From Mannheimia sp041807705 (lineage in GTDB: Bacteria > Pseudomonadota > Gammaproteobacteria > Enterobacterales > Pasteurellaceae), in assembly GCF_041807705.1 (NCBI RefSeq), contig NZ_JBGTYY010000009.1, forward strand, positions 8,134-72,133: a stretch of 64,000 nucleotides of DNA, in the 5' to 3' direction. A program made the position numbers and the translations under genes. Every line of letters starts with the position of its first letter. Positions within the stretch are counted from its first letter, which is position 1. Under the pieces are notes generated by a model. That model made no database searches. It was not told the DNA's origin and worked only from the letters and a program-made list of their open reading frames with translations. Below are positions 7,925-16,095 of this stretch, in pieces.

Positions 7925-8194
7925 ATGGCTCGTACCGTATTTTGCGAATACCTAAAACAAGATGCCGAAGGTTTAGACTTTCAACTCTATCCGGGCGAAC
8001 TCGGCAAACGTATTTTTGATTCTATCAGCAAACAAGCGTGGTCTGAGTGGATCAAAAAACAGACGATGATCGTTAATGAGAAAAAACTCAGTATGATGAA
8101 TTCGGAACATCGCAAATTACTTGAAGAAGAGATGGTCAATTTCTTGTTTGAGGGTAAAGAAATCATCATTGAAGGCTACAAGCCCGTTGAATAA
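7925..8194 (+). CDS. yggX: YggX, Fe(2+)-trafficking/oxidative-protection protein
   Basis: An 89-residue cytoplasmic protein of the YggX family. The start MARTVFCEYLKQDAEGLDF, with the conserved Cys7, and the NEKKLSMMNSEHRKLLEEEM core are diagnostic. YggX protects iron-sulfur proteins from oxidation and is thought to handle iron. It sits 10 bp after mutY, itself an iron-sulfur enzyme for oxidative DNA damage, and 18 bp before mltC, so all three are co-transcribed. Confidence 0.96.
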   Translation: MARTVFCEYLKQDAEGLDFQLYPGELGKRIFDSISKQAWSEWIKKQTMIVNEKKLSMMNSEHRKLLEEEMVNFLFEGKEIIIEGYKPVE

Positions 8195-8212
8195 TTCAAG
8201 GTTAAATTCAAA

Positions 8213-9310
8213 ATGAAAGAATATGCAAAATATTTGCCTGTAGCGGCAATTATCCCCTTTCTTATTGCCTGTGGAAGCAATAAATCTTCCAGCAGCAAGA
8301 AACCAAAATCTACCCGTGTAGATTATTCAAAAGATACCAATGCAATGGATATCTTAACGGGGCAATTCTCTAATAATATTGATGATATTTGGGGCAGTAA
8401 TGAGCTATTAGTGGCGAGTAAGAAAGACTATGTGAAATATACGGATAAATTCTATACTCGTAGCCATATTTCCTTTGAAGAAGGTGTGATTACCATTGAG
8501 ACCTTAGGCGATCAAAATCATCTTCGTAATTCCATTGTTCATACTTTATTAATGGGTAGAGACCCTAGAGGTATTGACTTATTTGCTTCAGGCGATGTGC
8601 CGATTAGTGCTAATCCATTTTTGAGAGGACAGGTAAAAGATCGATTCGGTCGGGATATTACTAATGTTGCCCTTGCCAATGATTTTGCTACTTATCTTAT
8701 TCAAAATAAAACCCAAACCCGTCGCTTAAAAAATGGTCGAAATGCGATGTATGTGGCAATTAAAATGGTGGAAGGACACGTTGAAGTGCGTGCAAGACAA
8801 TATTTACCACTTGTGCGTAAAATGGCGAGACAATATGGTATTGAACCAAGCCTTATTTTAGGGATTATGGAGGTAGAATCTTCTTTCAACCCTTATGCGG
8901 TAAGTTATGCAAATGCCATTGGTTTGATGCAGGTTGTGCCTCGTACTGCCGGGCGTGATATTTTTGCACGTAAAGGAATGAGAGGACAGCCAAGCCGTGA
9001 ATATCTCTACAATCCATCGAATAATATTGATGCAGGTACGCTCTACTTAACTATTTTGCGTGATGAATATTTAGATGGTATTGCTGATCCATTATCGAAA
9101 CGCTATGCAATGATTTCTGCTTATAACAGTGGAGCCGGCGCAGTATTGCGTGTGTTTGATTCAGACCGCTACTCTGCGATTGATAGAATTAACGATCTTT
9201 CGCCTGATGCGGTTTATCGAATTTTAACCACCGCTCACCCATCTTCTCAAGCAAGAAATTATTTAAGAAAAGTAACAACGGCGAGAGAGAAATATCGAAA
9301 TATTCGATAA
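8213..9310 (+). CDS. mltC: MltC, membrane-bound lytic transglycosylase C
   Basis: An outer-membrane lipoprotein that cleaves peptidoglycan glycan strands with anhydromuramyl ends. The lipobox LIAC gives lipidated Cys20. An N-terminal DUF3393 domain (about residues 40-190) precedes the SLT domain. The catalytic Glu222 lies in MEVESSFNP, followed by the family motif AIGLMQVVPRTAG and the AYNSGAG segment. The 365-residue length is normal. It is the last gene of the mutY operon. Confidence 0.96.
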   Translation: MKEYAKYLPVAAIIPFLIACGSNKSSSSKKPKSTRVDYSKDTNAMDILTGQFSNNIDDIWGSNELLVASKKDYVKYTDKFYTRSHISFEEGVITIETLGDQNHLRNSIVHTLLMGRDPRGIDLFASGDVPISANPFLRGQVKDRFGRDITNVALANDFATYLIQNKTQTRRLKNGRNAMYVAIKMVEGHVEVRARQYLPLVRKMARQYGIEPSLILGIMEVESSFNPYAVSYANAIGLMQVVPRTAGRDIFARKGMRGQPSREYLYNPSNNIDAGTLYLTILRDEYLDGIADPLSKRYAMISAYNSGAGAVLRVFDSDRYSAIDRINDLSPDAVYRILTTAHPSSQARNYLRKVTTAREKYRNIR

Positions 9311-9394
9311 TGTGTGAATTATGCTGTTTTTTAGCCGAAAAGTATAAAAAAAGCACATTTAAACAGGAGTTTTTTTAAATTCCGCAAAAAGTAT

Positions 9395-9423
9395 TTGACG
9401 TTGAGGGCTGAAATCAGCATAAT
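9395..9423 (+). promoter_or_regulatory. Sigma-70 promoter of tRNA unit 1
   Basis: TTGACG (9395-9400), 17-bp spacer, CATAAT (9418-9423), 19 bases upstream of the first tRNA-Phe. The same boxes and spacing precede the second unit. Confidence 0.85.
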
Positions 9424-9441
9424 GCACCACGCAACAACGTT

Positions 9442-9517
9442 GCCTCGATAGCTCAGTCGGTAGAGCAGGGGATTGAAAATCCCCGTGTCGGTGGTTCGAT
9501 TCCGCCTCGAGGCACCA
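9442..9517 (+). tRNA. tRNA-Phe (GAA), copy 1
   Basis: 76 bases with CCA encoded. The anticodon loop TTGAAAA gives GAA; the acceptor arms GCCTCGA/TCGAGGC pair perfectly. D-arm GCTCAGTCGGTAGAGC and T-arm GGTTCGATTCC are standard. Confidence 0.98.
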
Positions 9518-9522
9518 TCAAT

Positions 9523-9598
9523 TCCTCCTTAGTTCAGTCGGTAGAACGGTGGACTGTTAATCCATATGTCGCAGGTTCGAGTCCCGCAGGAGGAGCCA
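9523..9598 (+). tRNA. tRNA-Asn (GTT), copy 1
   Basis: 76 bases; anticodon loop CTGTTAA gives GTT. Acceptor arms TCCTCCT/AGGAGGA pair perfectly with GCCA at the 3' end. Five bases separate it from tRNA-Phe, so the two are co-transcribed. Confidence 0.98.
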
Positions 9599-9608
9599 TA
9601 TTCCGAAG

Positions 9609-9635
9609 CCCTGATAAGAAATTATCGGGGTTTTT
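9609..9635 (+). terminator. Terminator of tRNA unit 1
   Basis: CCCTGATAA-GAAA-TTATCGGGG followed by TTTTT. Confidence 0.9.
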
Positions 9636-9645
9636 ACTTTTTATC

Positions 9646-9677
9646 ATTGAACAATCGGTAAGATTGTTCAATTTTTA
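9646..9677 (+). terminator. Second hairpin terminator between tRNA units
   Basis: A perfect 11-bp stem, ATTGAACAATC (9646-9656) with GATTGTTCAAT (9662-9672), followed by a short T-run. It is absent downstream of the second tRNA unit, so it lies in the unique spacer of the duplication. Confidence 0.75.
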
Positions 9678-9718
9678 GTATTATGCGATCAAAAAGGTTA
9701 AATTTCTGATAATTATAT

Positions 9719-9747
9719 TTGACGAAGCCCGAAAAAATCAGCATAAT
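9719..9747 (+). promoter_or_regulatory. Sigma-70 promoter of tRNA unit 2
   Basis: TTGACG (9719-9724), 17-bp spacer, CATAAT (9742-9747). The spacer sequence differs in part from copy 1, but the boxes and the region from -10 to the tRNA are almost identical. Confidence 0.85.
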
Positions 9748-9765
9748 GCACCACGCAACAATGTT

Positions 9766-9841
9766 GCCTCGATAGCTCAGTCGGTAGAGCAGGGGATTGA
9801 AAATCCCCGTGTCGGTGGTTCGATTCCGCCTCGAGGCACCA
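9766..9841 (+). tRNA. tRNA-Phe (GAA), copy 2
   Basis: Identical over all 76 bases to the copy at 9442-9517. Confidence 0.98.
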
Positions 9842-9846
9842 TCAAT

Positions 9847-9922
9847 TCCTCCTTAGTTCAGTCGGTAGAACGGTGGACTGTTAATCCATATGTCGCAGGT
9901 TCGAGTCCCGCAGGAGGAGCCA
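9847..9922 (+). tRNA. tRNA-Asn (GTT), copy 2
   Basis: Identical over all 76 bases to the copy at 9523-9598, again five bases after tRNA-Phe. Confidence 0.98.
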
Positions 9923-9931
9923 TATTCCGAA

Positions 9932-9962
9932 GCCCTGATAAGAAATTATCGGGGCTTTTTCC
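9932..9962 (+). terminator. Terminator of tRNA unit 2
   Basis: GCCCTGATAA-GAAA-TTATCGGGGC followed by a T-run; same hairpin as unit 1 but one base pair longer because of a C before the T-tract. Confidence 0.9.
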
Positions 9963-10078
9963 TTTATGTGTATTTTTACTGTTTTAAATGCTGTGCATAA
10001 AATTACAAAAAATTATGTGATTCACTTCTCATTTCTGATACAAACTTGAAAATATCACTTCACTTTCATACATAATTC

Positions 10079-10172
10079 GGAGTATTATTATCACATATAA
10101 CAACAAGTAATAATGATTCCTCGAATATCGTCAAATCTTACGGCATAGTTTAATCGCTATGCCGTTTTTTTA
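10079..10172 (+). ncRNA. Candidate small RNA between tRNA-Asn and ffh
   Basis: No open reading frame precedes a strong terminator at 10141-10171. Upstream, GGAGTATTATTA (10079-10090) can pair with TAATAATGATTCC (10108-10120) around an A-rich loop, leaving a single-stranded linker before the terminator. A promoter-like TTGAAA (10046-10051) with CATAAT (10071-10076) lies just upstream, though the spacing of 19 is not ideal. A transcript of about 90 bases with a 5' hairpin, linker and terminator is the usual form of an Hfq-type regulator. Family not recognised. Confidence 0.4.
10141..10171 (+). terminator. Orphan rho-independent terminator upstream of ffh
   Basis: CGGCATAG (10141-10148) and CTATGCCG (10157-10164) form a perfect 8-bp stem followed by seven T. 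No coding sequence ends before it; the nearest upstream transcript is the second tRNA unit, which has its own terminator. Confidence 0.88.
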
Positions 10173-10269
10173 TCTCTATAATCTACCCGCTTTTTTTTGT
10201 ATAATGCTCTCAATTTATCGCTTGCAAGCGGTGCTTTTTTTGAAAAAATTTGCAAATTGAGAAGACAAT

Positions 10270-11673
10270 ATGTTTGAAAACCTATCCGATAAACTTTCCA
10301 AAACGCTGCGTAACATTACCGGCAAAGGTCGTTTAACCGAAGATAATATTAAAGAAACCCTACGTGAAGTGCGTATGGCGTTGCTTGAAGCTGATGTGGC
10401 ATTGCCTGTGGTGCGTGATTTTATCAACAAAGTAAAAGAGCGTGCGTTAGGTGTTGAGGTAAACAAAAGTTTAACGCCGGGGCAAGAGTTCTTGAAAATC
10501 GTCCAAAGCGAATTAGAAACTGCAATGGGCGAGGCGAACGAAGAGCTAAATCTGGCAACCCAGCCGCCTGCTGTGATTCTGATGGCAGGCTTGCAAGGTG
10601 CAGGTAAAACCACCTCTGTGGGTAAATTGGCAAAATTTTTAAAAGAACGCCATAAGAAAAAAGTGTTAGTAGTTTCTGCTGACGTTTACCGCCCTGCCGC
10701 AATCAAACAGCTTCAAACATTAGCAGAAGCATTGAAAGTTGATTTCTTCCCAACTGAAACCAGTCAAAAGCCTGTTGCTATTGCTGAAGCAGCCCTTAAA
10801 CACGCAAAACTAAATTTCTTTGATGTGTTGATTGTGGATACCGCAGGTCGCTTACACGTTGATGGCGAAATGATGGAGGAAATCCAACAAATCCACGCTG
10901 CATTGAACCCTGTGGAAACGCTCTTTACCGTTGATGCGATGACAGGTCAAGATGCTGCGAACACTGCAAAAGCCTTTAATGAAGCCTTACCATTAACGGG
11001 AGTTATTTTAACCAAAGTTGATGGAGATGCTCGTGGTGGTGCGGCACTTTCTATTCGTCAAATTACAGGCAAACCGATTAAATTCTTAGGTGTGGGCGAG
11101 AAAACTGATGCTTTAGAGCCGTTCCACCCTGATCGTGTAGCTTCTCGCATTCTCGGTATGGGCGATGTGATGTCTTTAATTGAAGATATTCAGCGTTCGG
11201 TCGATCAAGAAAAAGCGGAAAAAATTGCGGCTAAATTCAAAAAAGGCGATGATTTTACCCTTGAAGATTTCCGTGATCAGCTTATTGAGATGAAAAAAAT
11301 GGGCGGTATGATGTCGATGCTTGATAAATTACCGGGTGCGAAAAACCTGCCTGATCACGTTAAAAATCAAGTTGATGATAAGATGTTCATTAAAATGGAA
11401 GCTATCATCAATTCAATGACGTTAAAAGAACGTGCAAATCCTGAGATTATCAAAGGCTCACGCCGCCGCCGCATTGCACTTGGCTCCGGCACACAGGTGC
11501 AAGATGTGAATAAACTGCTTAAACAGTTTGACGATATGCAGCGTATGATGAAAAAAATGCGTAAAGGCGGAATGGCGAAAATGATGCGTGGAATGAAAGG
11601 GGCTCTCGGCGGATTTGGGGGCGGCGGAATGGGCGGCTTAGGTGGACTAGGCGGAATGTTTGGCAAGCGGTAA
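10270..11673 (+). CDS. ffh: Ffh, signal recognition particle GTPase
   Basis: Ffh binds 4.5S RNA and signal sequences and delivers ribosomes to FtsY. The N domain is followed by the GTPase domain, with GLQGAGKTTSVGKLA (P-loop), DTAGR and TKVDGDARGG, and then the methionine-rich M domain. RRRRIALGSGTQ is in the RNA-binding region. The 467-residue length is slightly above E. coli, owing to a long Gly/Met-rich tail (GGFGGGGMGGLGGLGGMFG). A likely -10 box TATAAT lies at 10200-10205. Confidence 0.97.
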   Translation: MFENLSDKLSKTLRNITGKGRLTEDNIKETLREVRMALLEADVALPVVRDFINKVKERALGVEVNKSLTPGQEFLKIVQSELETAMGEANEELNLATQPPAVILMAGLQGAGKTTSVGKLAKFLKERHKKKVLVVSADVYRPAAIKQLQTLAEALKVDFFPTETSQKPVAIAEAALKHAKLNFFDVLIVDTAGRLHVDGEMMEEIQQIHAALNPVETLFTVDAMTGQDAANTAKAFNEALPLTGVILTKVDGDARGGAALSIRQITGKPIKFLGVGEKTDALEPFHPDRVASRILGMGDVMSLIEDIQRSVDQEKAEKIAAKFKKGDDFTLEDFRDQLIEMKKMGGMMSMLDKLPGAKNLPDHVKNQVDDKMFIKMEAIINSMTLKERANPEIIKGSRRRRIALGSGTQVQDVNKLLKQFDDMQRMMKKMRKGGMAKMMRGMKGALGGFGGGGMGGLGGLGGMFGKR

Positions 11674-11700
11674 GATTTTCGCATTTTTTTGCAAAAACAA

Positions 11701-11728
11701 AGGCACAAATTTAGTTTGTGCCTTTTTG
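11701..11728. terminator. Bidirectional terminator between ffh and diflavin reductase
   Basis: AGGCACAAA (11701-11709) and TTTGTGCCT (11715-11723) form a perfect stem with A- and T-rich flanks on both sides, between convergent genes. Confidence 0.85.
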
Positions 11729-11735
11729 TTAAACT

Positions 11736-13292
11736 TTAATACACATCTCGCATTAAGCGACCTTCTGCCACAAGTCTTGCAATAATATTATTAAAATCAT
11801 CAACATAAGGCTCTTTGCCGATTTGTTCGGCAATGTTAATTAATTCTGCATCAATAGCTTTGCTCATTGCTTTGCTTCCGCAAATGTAGAAATAAGCTCC
11901 TCGTTGAATTAATGCCCAAACCAATTCTGCCTGTAAAGCTAAAGCATCTTGCACATAAAATTTCTCTGCTTGGTCTCGAGAGAATGCGGTAAATAGCTTC
12001 GTTAATGTGCCGTTAGCGAGGTAATTTTCCAGCTCATTTTGATATAAAAAATCCTGTTCTCTATAACGCTCGCCGAAGAATAAATAGCTCTCAATATTTT
12101 GATATTGGCTCTCTAAGGCTTGTAAGAATGCGATATGAGGGGCAATACCTGTACCGGAACCAATCATCACAACGGGTGCAGTTAAATTTTCAGGCAAGCG
12201 GAAGTTTGGATTTGCTTTTGCAAAAATAGAGATAAAATCACCCGCTTGTAGCTTAGCTAAATAATCGCTTGCTGTGCCTTGATAATCTCTGCCATTGAGT
12301 TGGTAATAGACGTGGCGAATACATAAATCAACATAATCGGGGTGCGTTTTGCCACAAGAACTAATTGAATAAGCACGAGCGGATAAGCTAGATAACATCG
12401 GCTCTAAATCCGCTAATGTAACGGTTTTTTTCGGATCAAAATCTTGTAGCACGTCTAACAAATCTCGCCCGTATAAATATTGTTCTAGTGCTTTTTTGTT
12501 GGAAATTTTCGTTAAGTCTTTCAACGCTTGGCTGCCGCAAATTTTTTGAATATCACGCAGCACATTTTTGCTTAATAAACGTAATTCTTTATTGCGTAGT
12601 ATATCGAGGGCGTTTGTATCATCAAACCACTCAGCATATTGGTTTAACAACTGTTCAGGCTGGTTTACTTTGATATAAATTAAATCCCCCGCTTGGTAGA
12701 AAATACCACTCTCTTTAAGCGACAAACGAAGATGATAAACAGGCGGATTTGAATTGGCTAAATGCTTAATTTCTAGCACTTCGGCTTGATAAGTGGCATC
12801 TTCCCCATACACTTGGACCGAAAGCTGATGGGCTAATGGAGCTTCATTAGGCTGAGTTAAAACCTGCTGCACAAGAGGCAACCATTGTTTAAAGATTTCT
12901 TGATAATTTAGGTCTGCATCTACCCTTTCAATCACGGCTTGGGCTTGCTTTGCCTGTAATAAGCCATCTAGCTGTTTGCTATAACCGCAGAATTTATCGT
13001 AAGTAATATCACCCAGTCCGAAAATGGCATATTTCACATTACAAGCGGTCAGATTTTCCAATTTCTCTGCAAATTCATCGGCATTTTCAGGTGGTTCACC
13101 ATCTCCAAATGAGCTGGTTAAAATCAGCAATAAGCTATTTGGGTTGAAAGCGGTTAAATCCGTTTCATTAAGGGTGGAAAGGCTCGTTGAGTAGTGATTT
13201 AAAAACGGTTGTTGGGCTAACTGTTGGGCAAGTTTCTCTGCGTTGCCAGACTCTGAACCATAAGCGATGTGAATATGGGTAATGAGAGACAT
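11736..13292 (-). CDS. Diflavin (FMN/FAD) NADPH reductase, CysJ-like
   Basis: A 518-residue diflavin reductase. The N-terminal flavodoxin domain (residues 1-150) has the FMN loop AYGSESGNAEK; a CysJ-like FAD domain follows with RAYSISS; the C-terminal NADPH domain has GSGTGIAPHIAFLQ and ICGSKAMSKAID, and the ending AEGRLMRDVY is CysJ-like. It is about 80 residues shorter than E. coli CysJ and no CysI is adjacent, so sulfite reduction is unproven. The ATG at 13292 has GAGGAG upstream. The gene upstream encodes a PAS-FAD-like protein that could be its partner. Confidence 0.88.
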   Translation of the reverse strand: MSLITHIHIAYGSESGNAEKLAQQLAQQPFLNHYSTSLSTLNETDLTAFNPNSLLLILTSSFGDGEPPENADEFAEKLENLTACNVKYAIFGLGDITYDKFCGYSKQLDGLLQAKQAQAVIERVDADLNYQEIFKQWLPLVQQVLTQPNEAPLAHQLSVQVYGEDATYQAEVLEIKHLANSNPPVYHLRLSLKESGIFYQAGDLIYIKVNQPEQLLNQYAEWFDDTNALDILRNKELRLLSKNVLRDIQKICGSQALKDLTKISNKKALEQYLYGRDLLDVLQDFDPKKTVTLADLEPMLSSLSARAYSISSCGKTHPDYVDLCIRHVYYQLNGRDYQGTASDYLAKLQAGDFISIFAKANPNFRLPENLTAPVVMIGSGTGIAPHIAFLQALESQYQNIESYLFFGERYREQDFLYQNELENYLANGTLTKLFTAFSRDQAEKFYVQDALALQAELVWALIQRGAYFYICGSKAMSKAIDAELINIAEQIGKEPYVDDFNNIIARLVAEGRLMRDVY

Positions 13293-13319
13293 AAAAACTC
13301 CTCGAAAACAAAAAGGAAT

Positions 13320-13359
13320 AAAAAATTGCGTGTAAAAGAGAGCTTCCTTTACACGCAAT
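13320..13359 (-). terminator. Terminator after the PAS gene
   Basis: On the minus strand ATTGCGTGTAAA (13359-13348) pairs perfectly with TTTACACGCAAT (13336-13325), followed by a T-run. It lies between the PAS gene and the diflavin reductase, so the latter relies on read-through or its own promoter. Confidence 0.85.
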
Positions 13360-13372
13360 CCTAGCTTTTTAA

Positions 13373-13804
13373 TTATTCGCCGTAGAAGTCATCAAAGATT
13401 TCTTTTGCTGATTCTACTGCTTCAAAGTTGGTCATTAAATCGTTAATTACACGGCGAACGCTGATGTAGCCTGTAATTTTGCCCGCTTCATCAAACATTG
13501 GTTGAACGGTGGTATCAACCACATAAACCACACCGCCTTTACCGCAGTTTGGTACGATACCTGTCCAGATTTTACCGGCTTGGATAGTATCCCACATATC
13601 TTTATAAACTTCTTTTGGTACGGCAGGGTGGCGTACAATATTATGTGGTTGTCCAATTAATTCTTCACGGGTAAAACCAGTTAATTTGCAGAAAAGGTCG
13701 TTAGCGTAAGTAATCACACCTTGTAAATCGGTGGTTGAAATTACTAAGGTATCTTGTACTGCTTTTAAGATAGCTTCATTTGAAGGAACAATTTGTTCAG
13801 CCAT
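13373..13804 (-). CDS. Stand-alone Aer-like PAS domain protein
   Basis: A 143-residue soluble protein consisting of one PAS domain. It closely follows the FAD-binding PAS of the aerotaxis receptor Aer: STTDLQGVITYAND, then GFTREELIGQPHNIVRHP and PKEVYKDMW, ending GYISVRRV. In Aer these segments hold FAD. There is no transmembrane or methyl-accepting region; only about 30 residues follow the PAS core. The ATG at 13804 has GGAG upstream; a longer reading to 13843 lacks one. A likely role is redox or oxygen sensing through a protein partner, possibly the adjacent diflavin reductase. Confidence 0.85.
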   Translation of the reverse strand: MAEQIVPSNEAILKAVQDTLVISTTDLQGVITYANDLFCKLTGFTREELIGQPHNIVRHPAVPKEVYKDMWDTIQAGKIWTGIVPNCGKGGVVYVVDTTVQPMFDEAGKITGYISVRRVINDLMTNFEAVESAKEIFDDFYGE

Positions 13805-14110
13805 TTTAAATCTCCGATTAGATATATTAATGTTGTAATTCATCAGTATCAGAACTGATGAATATAGTTAGCATAATAGATAGCCATTATGATGTAAATT
13901 AGAAATAAGGCTAATTACTAAAAAATATCCGACTAAATTAATATGGTTAACATCTTGTTAAATATAGGTTTTTAAGAAGTAAAATTATTTAATTTTTAGT
14001 GTTTAATTTTTGTAAAAAATTTATTTGGTTGAATATATTTTGCAATTTAATTAATTTCGCCTACAATCACTTTATTGAATTAATAATATGCAAACTCGAA
14101 AGGAAAACTT
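13805..14110. other. AT-rich divergent intergenic region
   Basis: 306 bases with no coding potential between the divergent PAS and ATP-grasp genes. A plausible promoter for the rightward operon is TTTGCA (14039-14044), 17-bp spacer, TACAAT (14062-14067). No clear CRP or FNR site was seen. Confidence 0.5.
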
Positions 14111-15295
14111 ATGTCCAAACCTCTAAATTTTGTGATGATTTCCCCTCACTTCCCGACCAATTTTGAAACCTTTGCGGTACGTTTACGTGAAGCCGGTTTT
14201 AATACGCTTGGAATTGCCGATGCCCCTTATGAATCATTGAGCGAAAATTTGCGTCATTCCCTGACTGAATATTATCGTGTAGATAATATGGAAGATTACG
14301 AACAAGTTTATCGTGCAGTCGCTTACTTTGCCCATAAATACGGGCGAATTGACCGCATTGAATCGCACAATGAATATTGGCTCGAATTAGATGCGAAATT
14401 GCGTACCGATTTCAACGTCTTTGGTTATAAAACGGACGATATGTTAGCCATTAAAACCAAAGCTCAAATGAAAGAAGTTTTCCGTAAAGCAGGCTTAAAA
14501 GTGGCTCAAGGGCGTGTGTTTAAAGATGATGAAGATGCCCGCAAATTAGTAAAACAGCTTAAATTCCCGGTAATCATCAAGCCAAATTCAGGGGTTGGGG
14601 CGAGCGATACTTACAAAATCAAAACTGCGGAAGAGCTAGAAGCTTTCTTCGGTTATAAAACGCCAACCGTTGAATATATTATGGAAGAGTTTATTGATGG
14701 CGATATTATTACTTTTGATGGTTTAACCGACCACGAAGGCAATATTGTGTTCTACTCTAGCCTAGAATATTCTGAAGCAGTACTAGATACCGTATCTAAA
14801 GATGGCGATATGTATTACTACGTTCCACGTGAGATTTCTCCAAAACTGGTTGAAATGGGCAAAAAATGCGTGGATGCTTTTAACGTAAAAGAACGCTTCT
14901 TCCACTTTGAGTTTTTCCGTGTGAAAGGCAGTAAAAAAGAGGAAATCTTACCACTTGAAATCAACTGCCGTCCACCGGGCGGTTTAACCATTGATATGTG
15001 GAACTACGCCAACGATTTCGATGTGTTCCGTGAATTTGCCAATATTGTGAAAGAAAACAAATTCTATGCCGATATTCAGCATCCTTGGAACGTAGTGTAT
15101 ATTTCTCGCAAAGCAAACCAAAACTATGTAAACTCAATCGAAGCCGTATGTGAGAAGTTTGCAGGCAATATTATCAGCGTGCAAACCGTACCGGGCGTAT
15201 TTGCCAAAGTGATGGGCGAGAAAGGCATTTTAGCTCGCACCGAAACAATGGAACAAATGCGTGAAATCGCACAATTCGCACAAGCTAAACAATAA
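14111..15295 (+). CDS. ATP-grasp family ligase, substrate unknown
   Basis: A 394-residue ATP-grasp enzyme. After an N-terminal pre-ATP-grasp domain (MISPHFPTNFE) come VIIKPNSGVGASDTYKI (glycine-rich ATP loop), EYIMEEFIDGDIITFDG and the metal-binding EINCRPPGG. Such enzymes join a carboxylate to an amine or thiol through an acyl phosphate. AGGAAAA lies upstream of the ATG. The next gene, 10 bp downstream, is an esterase; a secreted DUF302 protein follows. The product is not predictable from sequence. Confidence 0.85.
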   Translation: MSKPLNFVMISPHFPTNFETFAVRLREAGFNTLGIADAPYESLSENLRHSLTEYYRVDNMEDYEQVYRAVAYFAHKYGRIDRIESHNEYWLELDAKLRTDFNVFGYKTDDMLAIKTKAQMKEVFRKAGLKVAQGRVFKDDEDARKLVKQLKFPVIIKPNSGVGASDTYKIKTAEELEAFFGYKTPTVEYIMEEFIDGDIITFDGLTDHEGNIVFYSSLEYSEAVLDTVSKDGDMYYYVPREISPKLVEMGKKCVDAFNVKERFFHFEFFRVKGSKKEEILPLEINCRPPGGLTIDMWNYANDFDVFREFANIVKENKFYADIQHPWNVVYISRKANQNYVNSIEAVCEKFAGNIISVQTVPGVFAKVMGEKGILARTETMEQMREIAQFAQAKQ

Positions 15296-15305
15296 GAGGT
15301 GAACT

Positions 15306-16058
15306 ATGCATTTTGAAAAAAGAAGCCACTGGAGTGGCGAATTAGGTCGTGAAATGTCGTTCAACGTTTACGGACACGCAGGTAAACCAGTTATTGTTTT
15401 CCCCTCCTCCGGCGGCAATGAAAACGAGTATGGCAATTTCGGAATGATTGAGGCGTGCCGTTCCTTTATTGAACGTGGCTTAATCAAATTTTACACGCCT
15501 GATTCTTACGATGCGGAATCTTGGTTATCCAAACACAAATCAGGACACGATATGGCATTGGCTCACAACGCTTATGACCGCTACATTATTCACGAGCTTG
15601 TACCGTTAATTCGCCACGAATCACAATGGAACGGTACAATGATGGCAACAGGTTGCAGTATGGGAGCATTCCATACCGTAAACTTTGCCCTACGCCACCC
15701 GGATCTGTTTGATATTGCCATCGCCTTAAGCGGCGTTTATGACGCACGCTTTTTTAGTGGTGAGTTTTATGGTGATAACGCAGTATATTTTAACTCACCG
15801 ATTGATTATGTTTGGGGACAAACTGATGATTGGTTCTTAGAACGTTATCGTCAAAACCATTATGTCATCGCGGTTGGGCAAGGTGCTTGGGAAGAGCAAC
15901 ACGTTGAAGACACCCGTCGTTTGCAAGACGCCTTTAAGGCAAAAGGTATCCAGGCGTGGTTTGACTATTGGGGCTTTGATATCGACCACGACTGGCCGAC
16001 TTGGCGTAAACAAATGCCTTATTTCTTAGGAAAATTAGAAGAACAGGGTATTATCTAA
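15306..16058 (+). CDS. Esterase-D/enterochelin-esterase-like alpha/beta hydrolase
   Basis: A 250-residue cytoplasmic alpha/beta hydrolase. The nucleophile elbow is GCSMGAFH (about residue 118), the oxyanion region VFPSSGGNENEY, and the likely catalytic His is in FDIDHDWPTWRKQMPYF. It belongs to the putative-esterase (PF00756-type) group, which includes S-formylglutathione hydrolase and Fes. It is 10 bp after the ATP-grasp gene and very probably acts on the same metabolite or its ester. No signal peptide. Confidence 0.83.
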   Translation: MHFEKRSHWSGELGREMSFNVYGHAGKPVIVFPSSGGNENEYGNFGMIEACRSFIERGLIKFYTPDSYDAESWLSKHKSGHDMALAHNAYDRYIIHELVPLIRHESQWNGTMMATGCSMGAFHTVNFALRHPDLFDIAIALSGVYDARFFSGEFYGDNAVYFNSPIDYVWGQTDDWFLERYRQNHYVIAVGQGAWEEQHVEDTRRLQDAFKAKGIQAWFDYWGFDIDHDWPTWRKQMPYFLGKLEEQGII

Positions 16059-16095
16059 TTTTATTATTTGTAAACAACTCACTTAGGAGCAAAAA

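Noticed and set aside
9636..9718. A third tRNA or small RNA between the two tRNA units
   Set aside because: The segment contains only a terminator-type hairpin and the start of the second promoter; no cloverleaf can be drawn.
10215..10613. 132-codon open frame antisense to ffh
   Set aside because: Composition mirrors ffh codons, with no recognisable domain or start signal.
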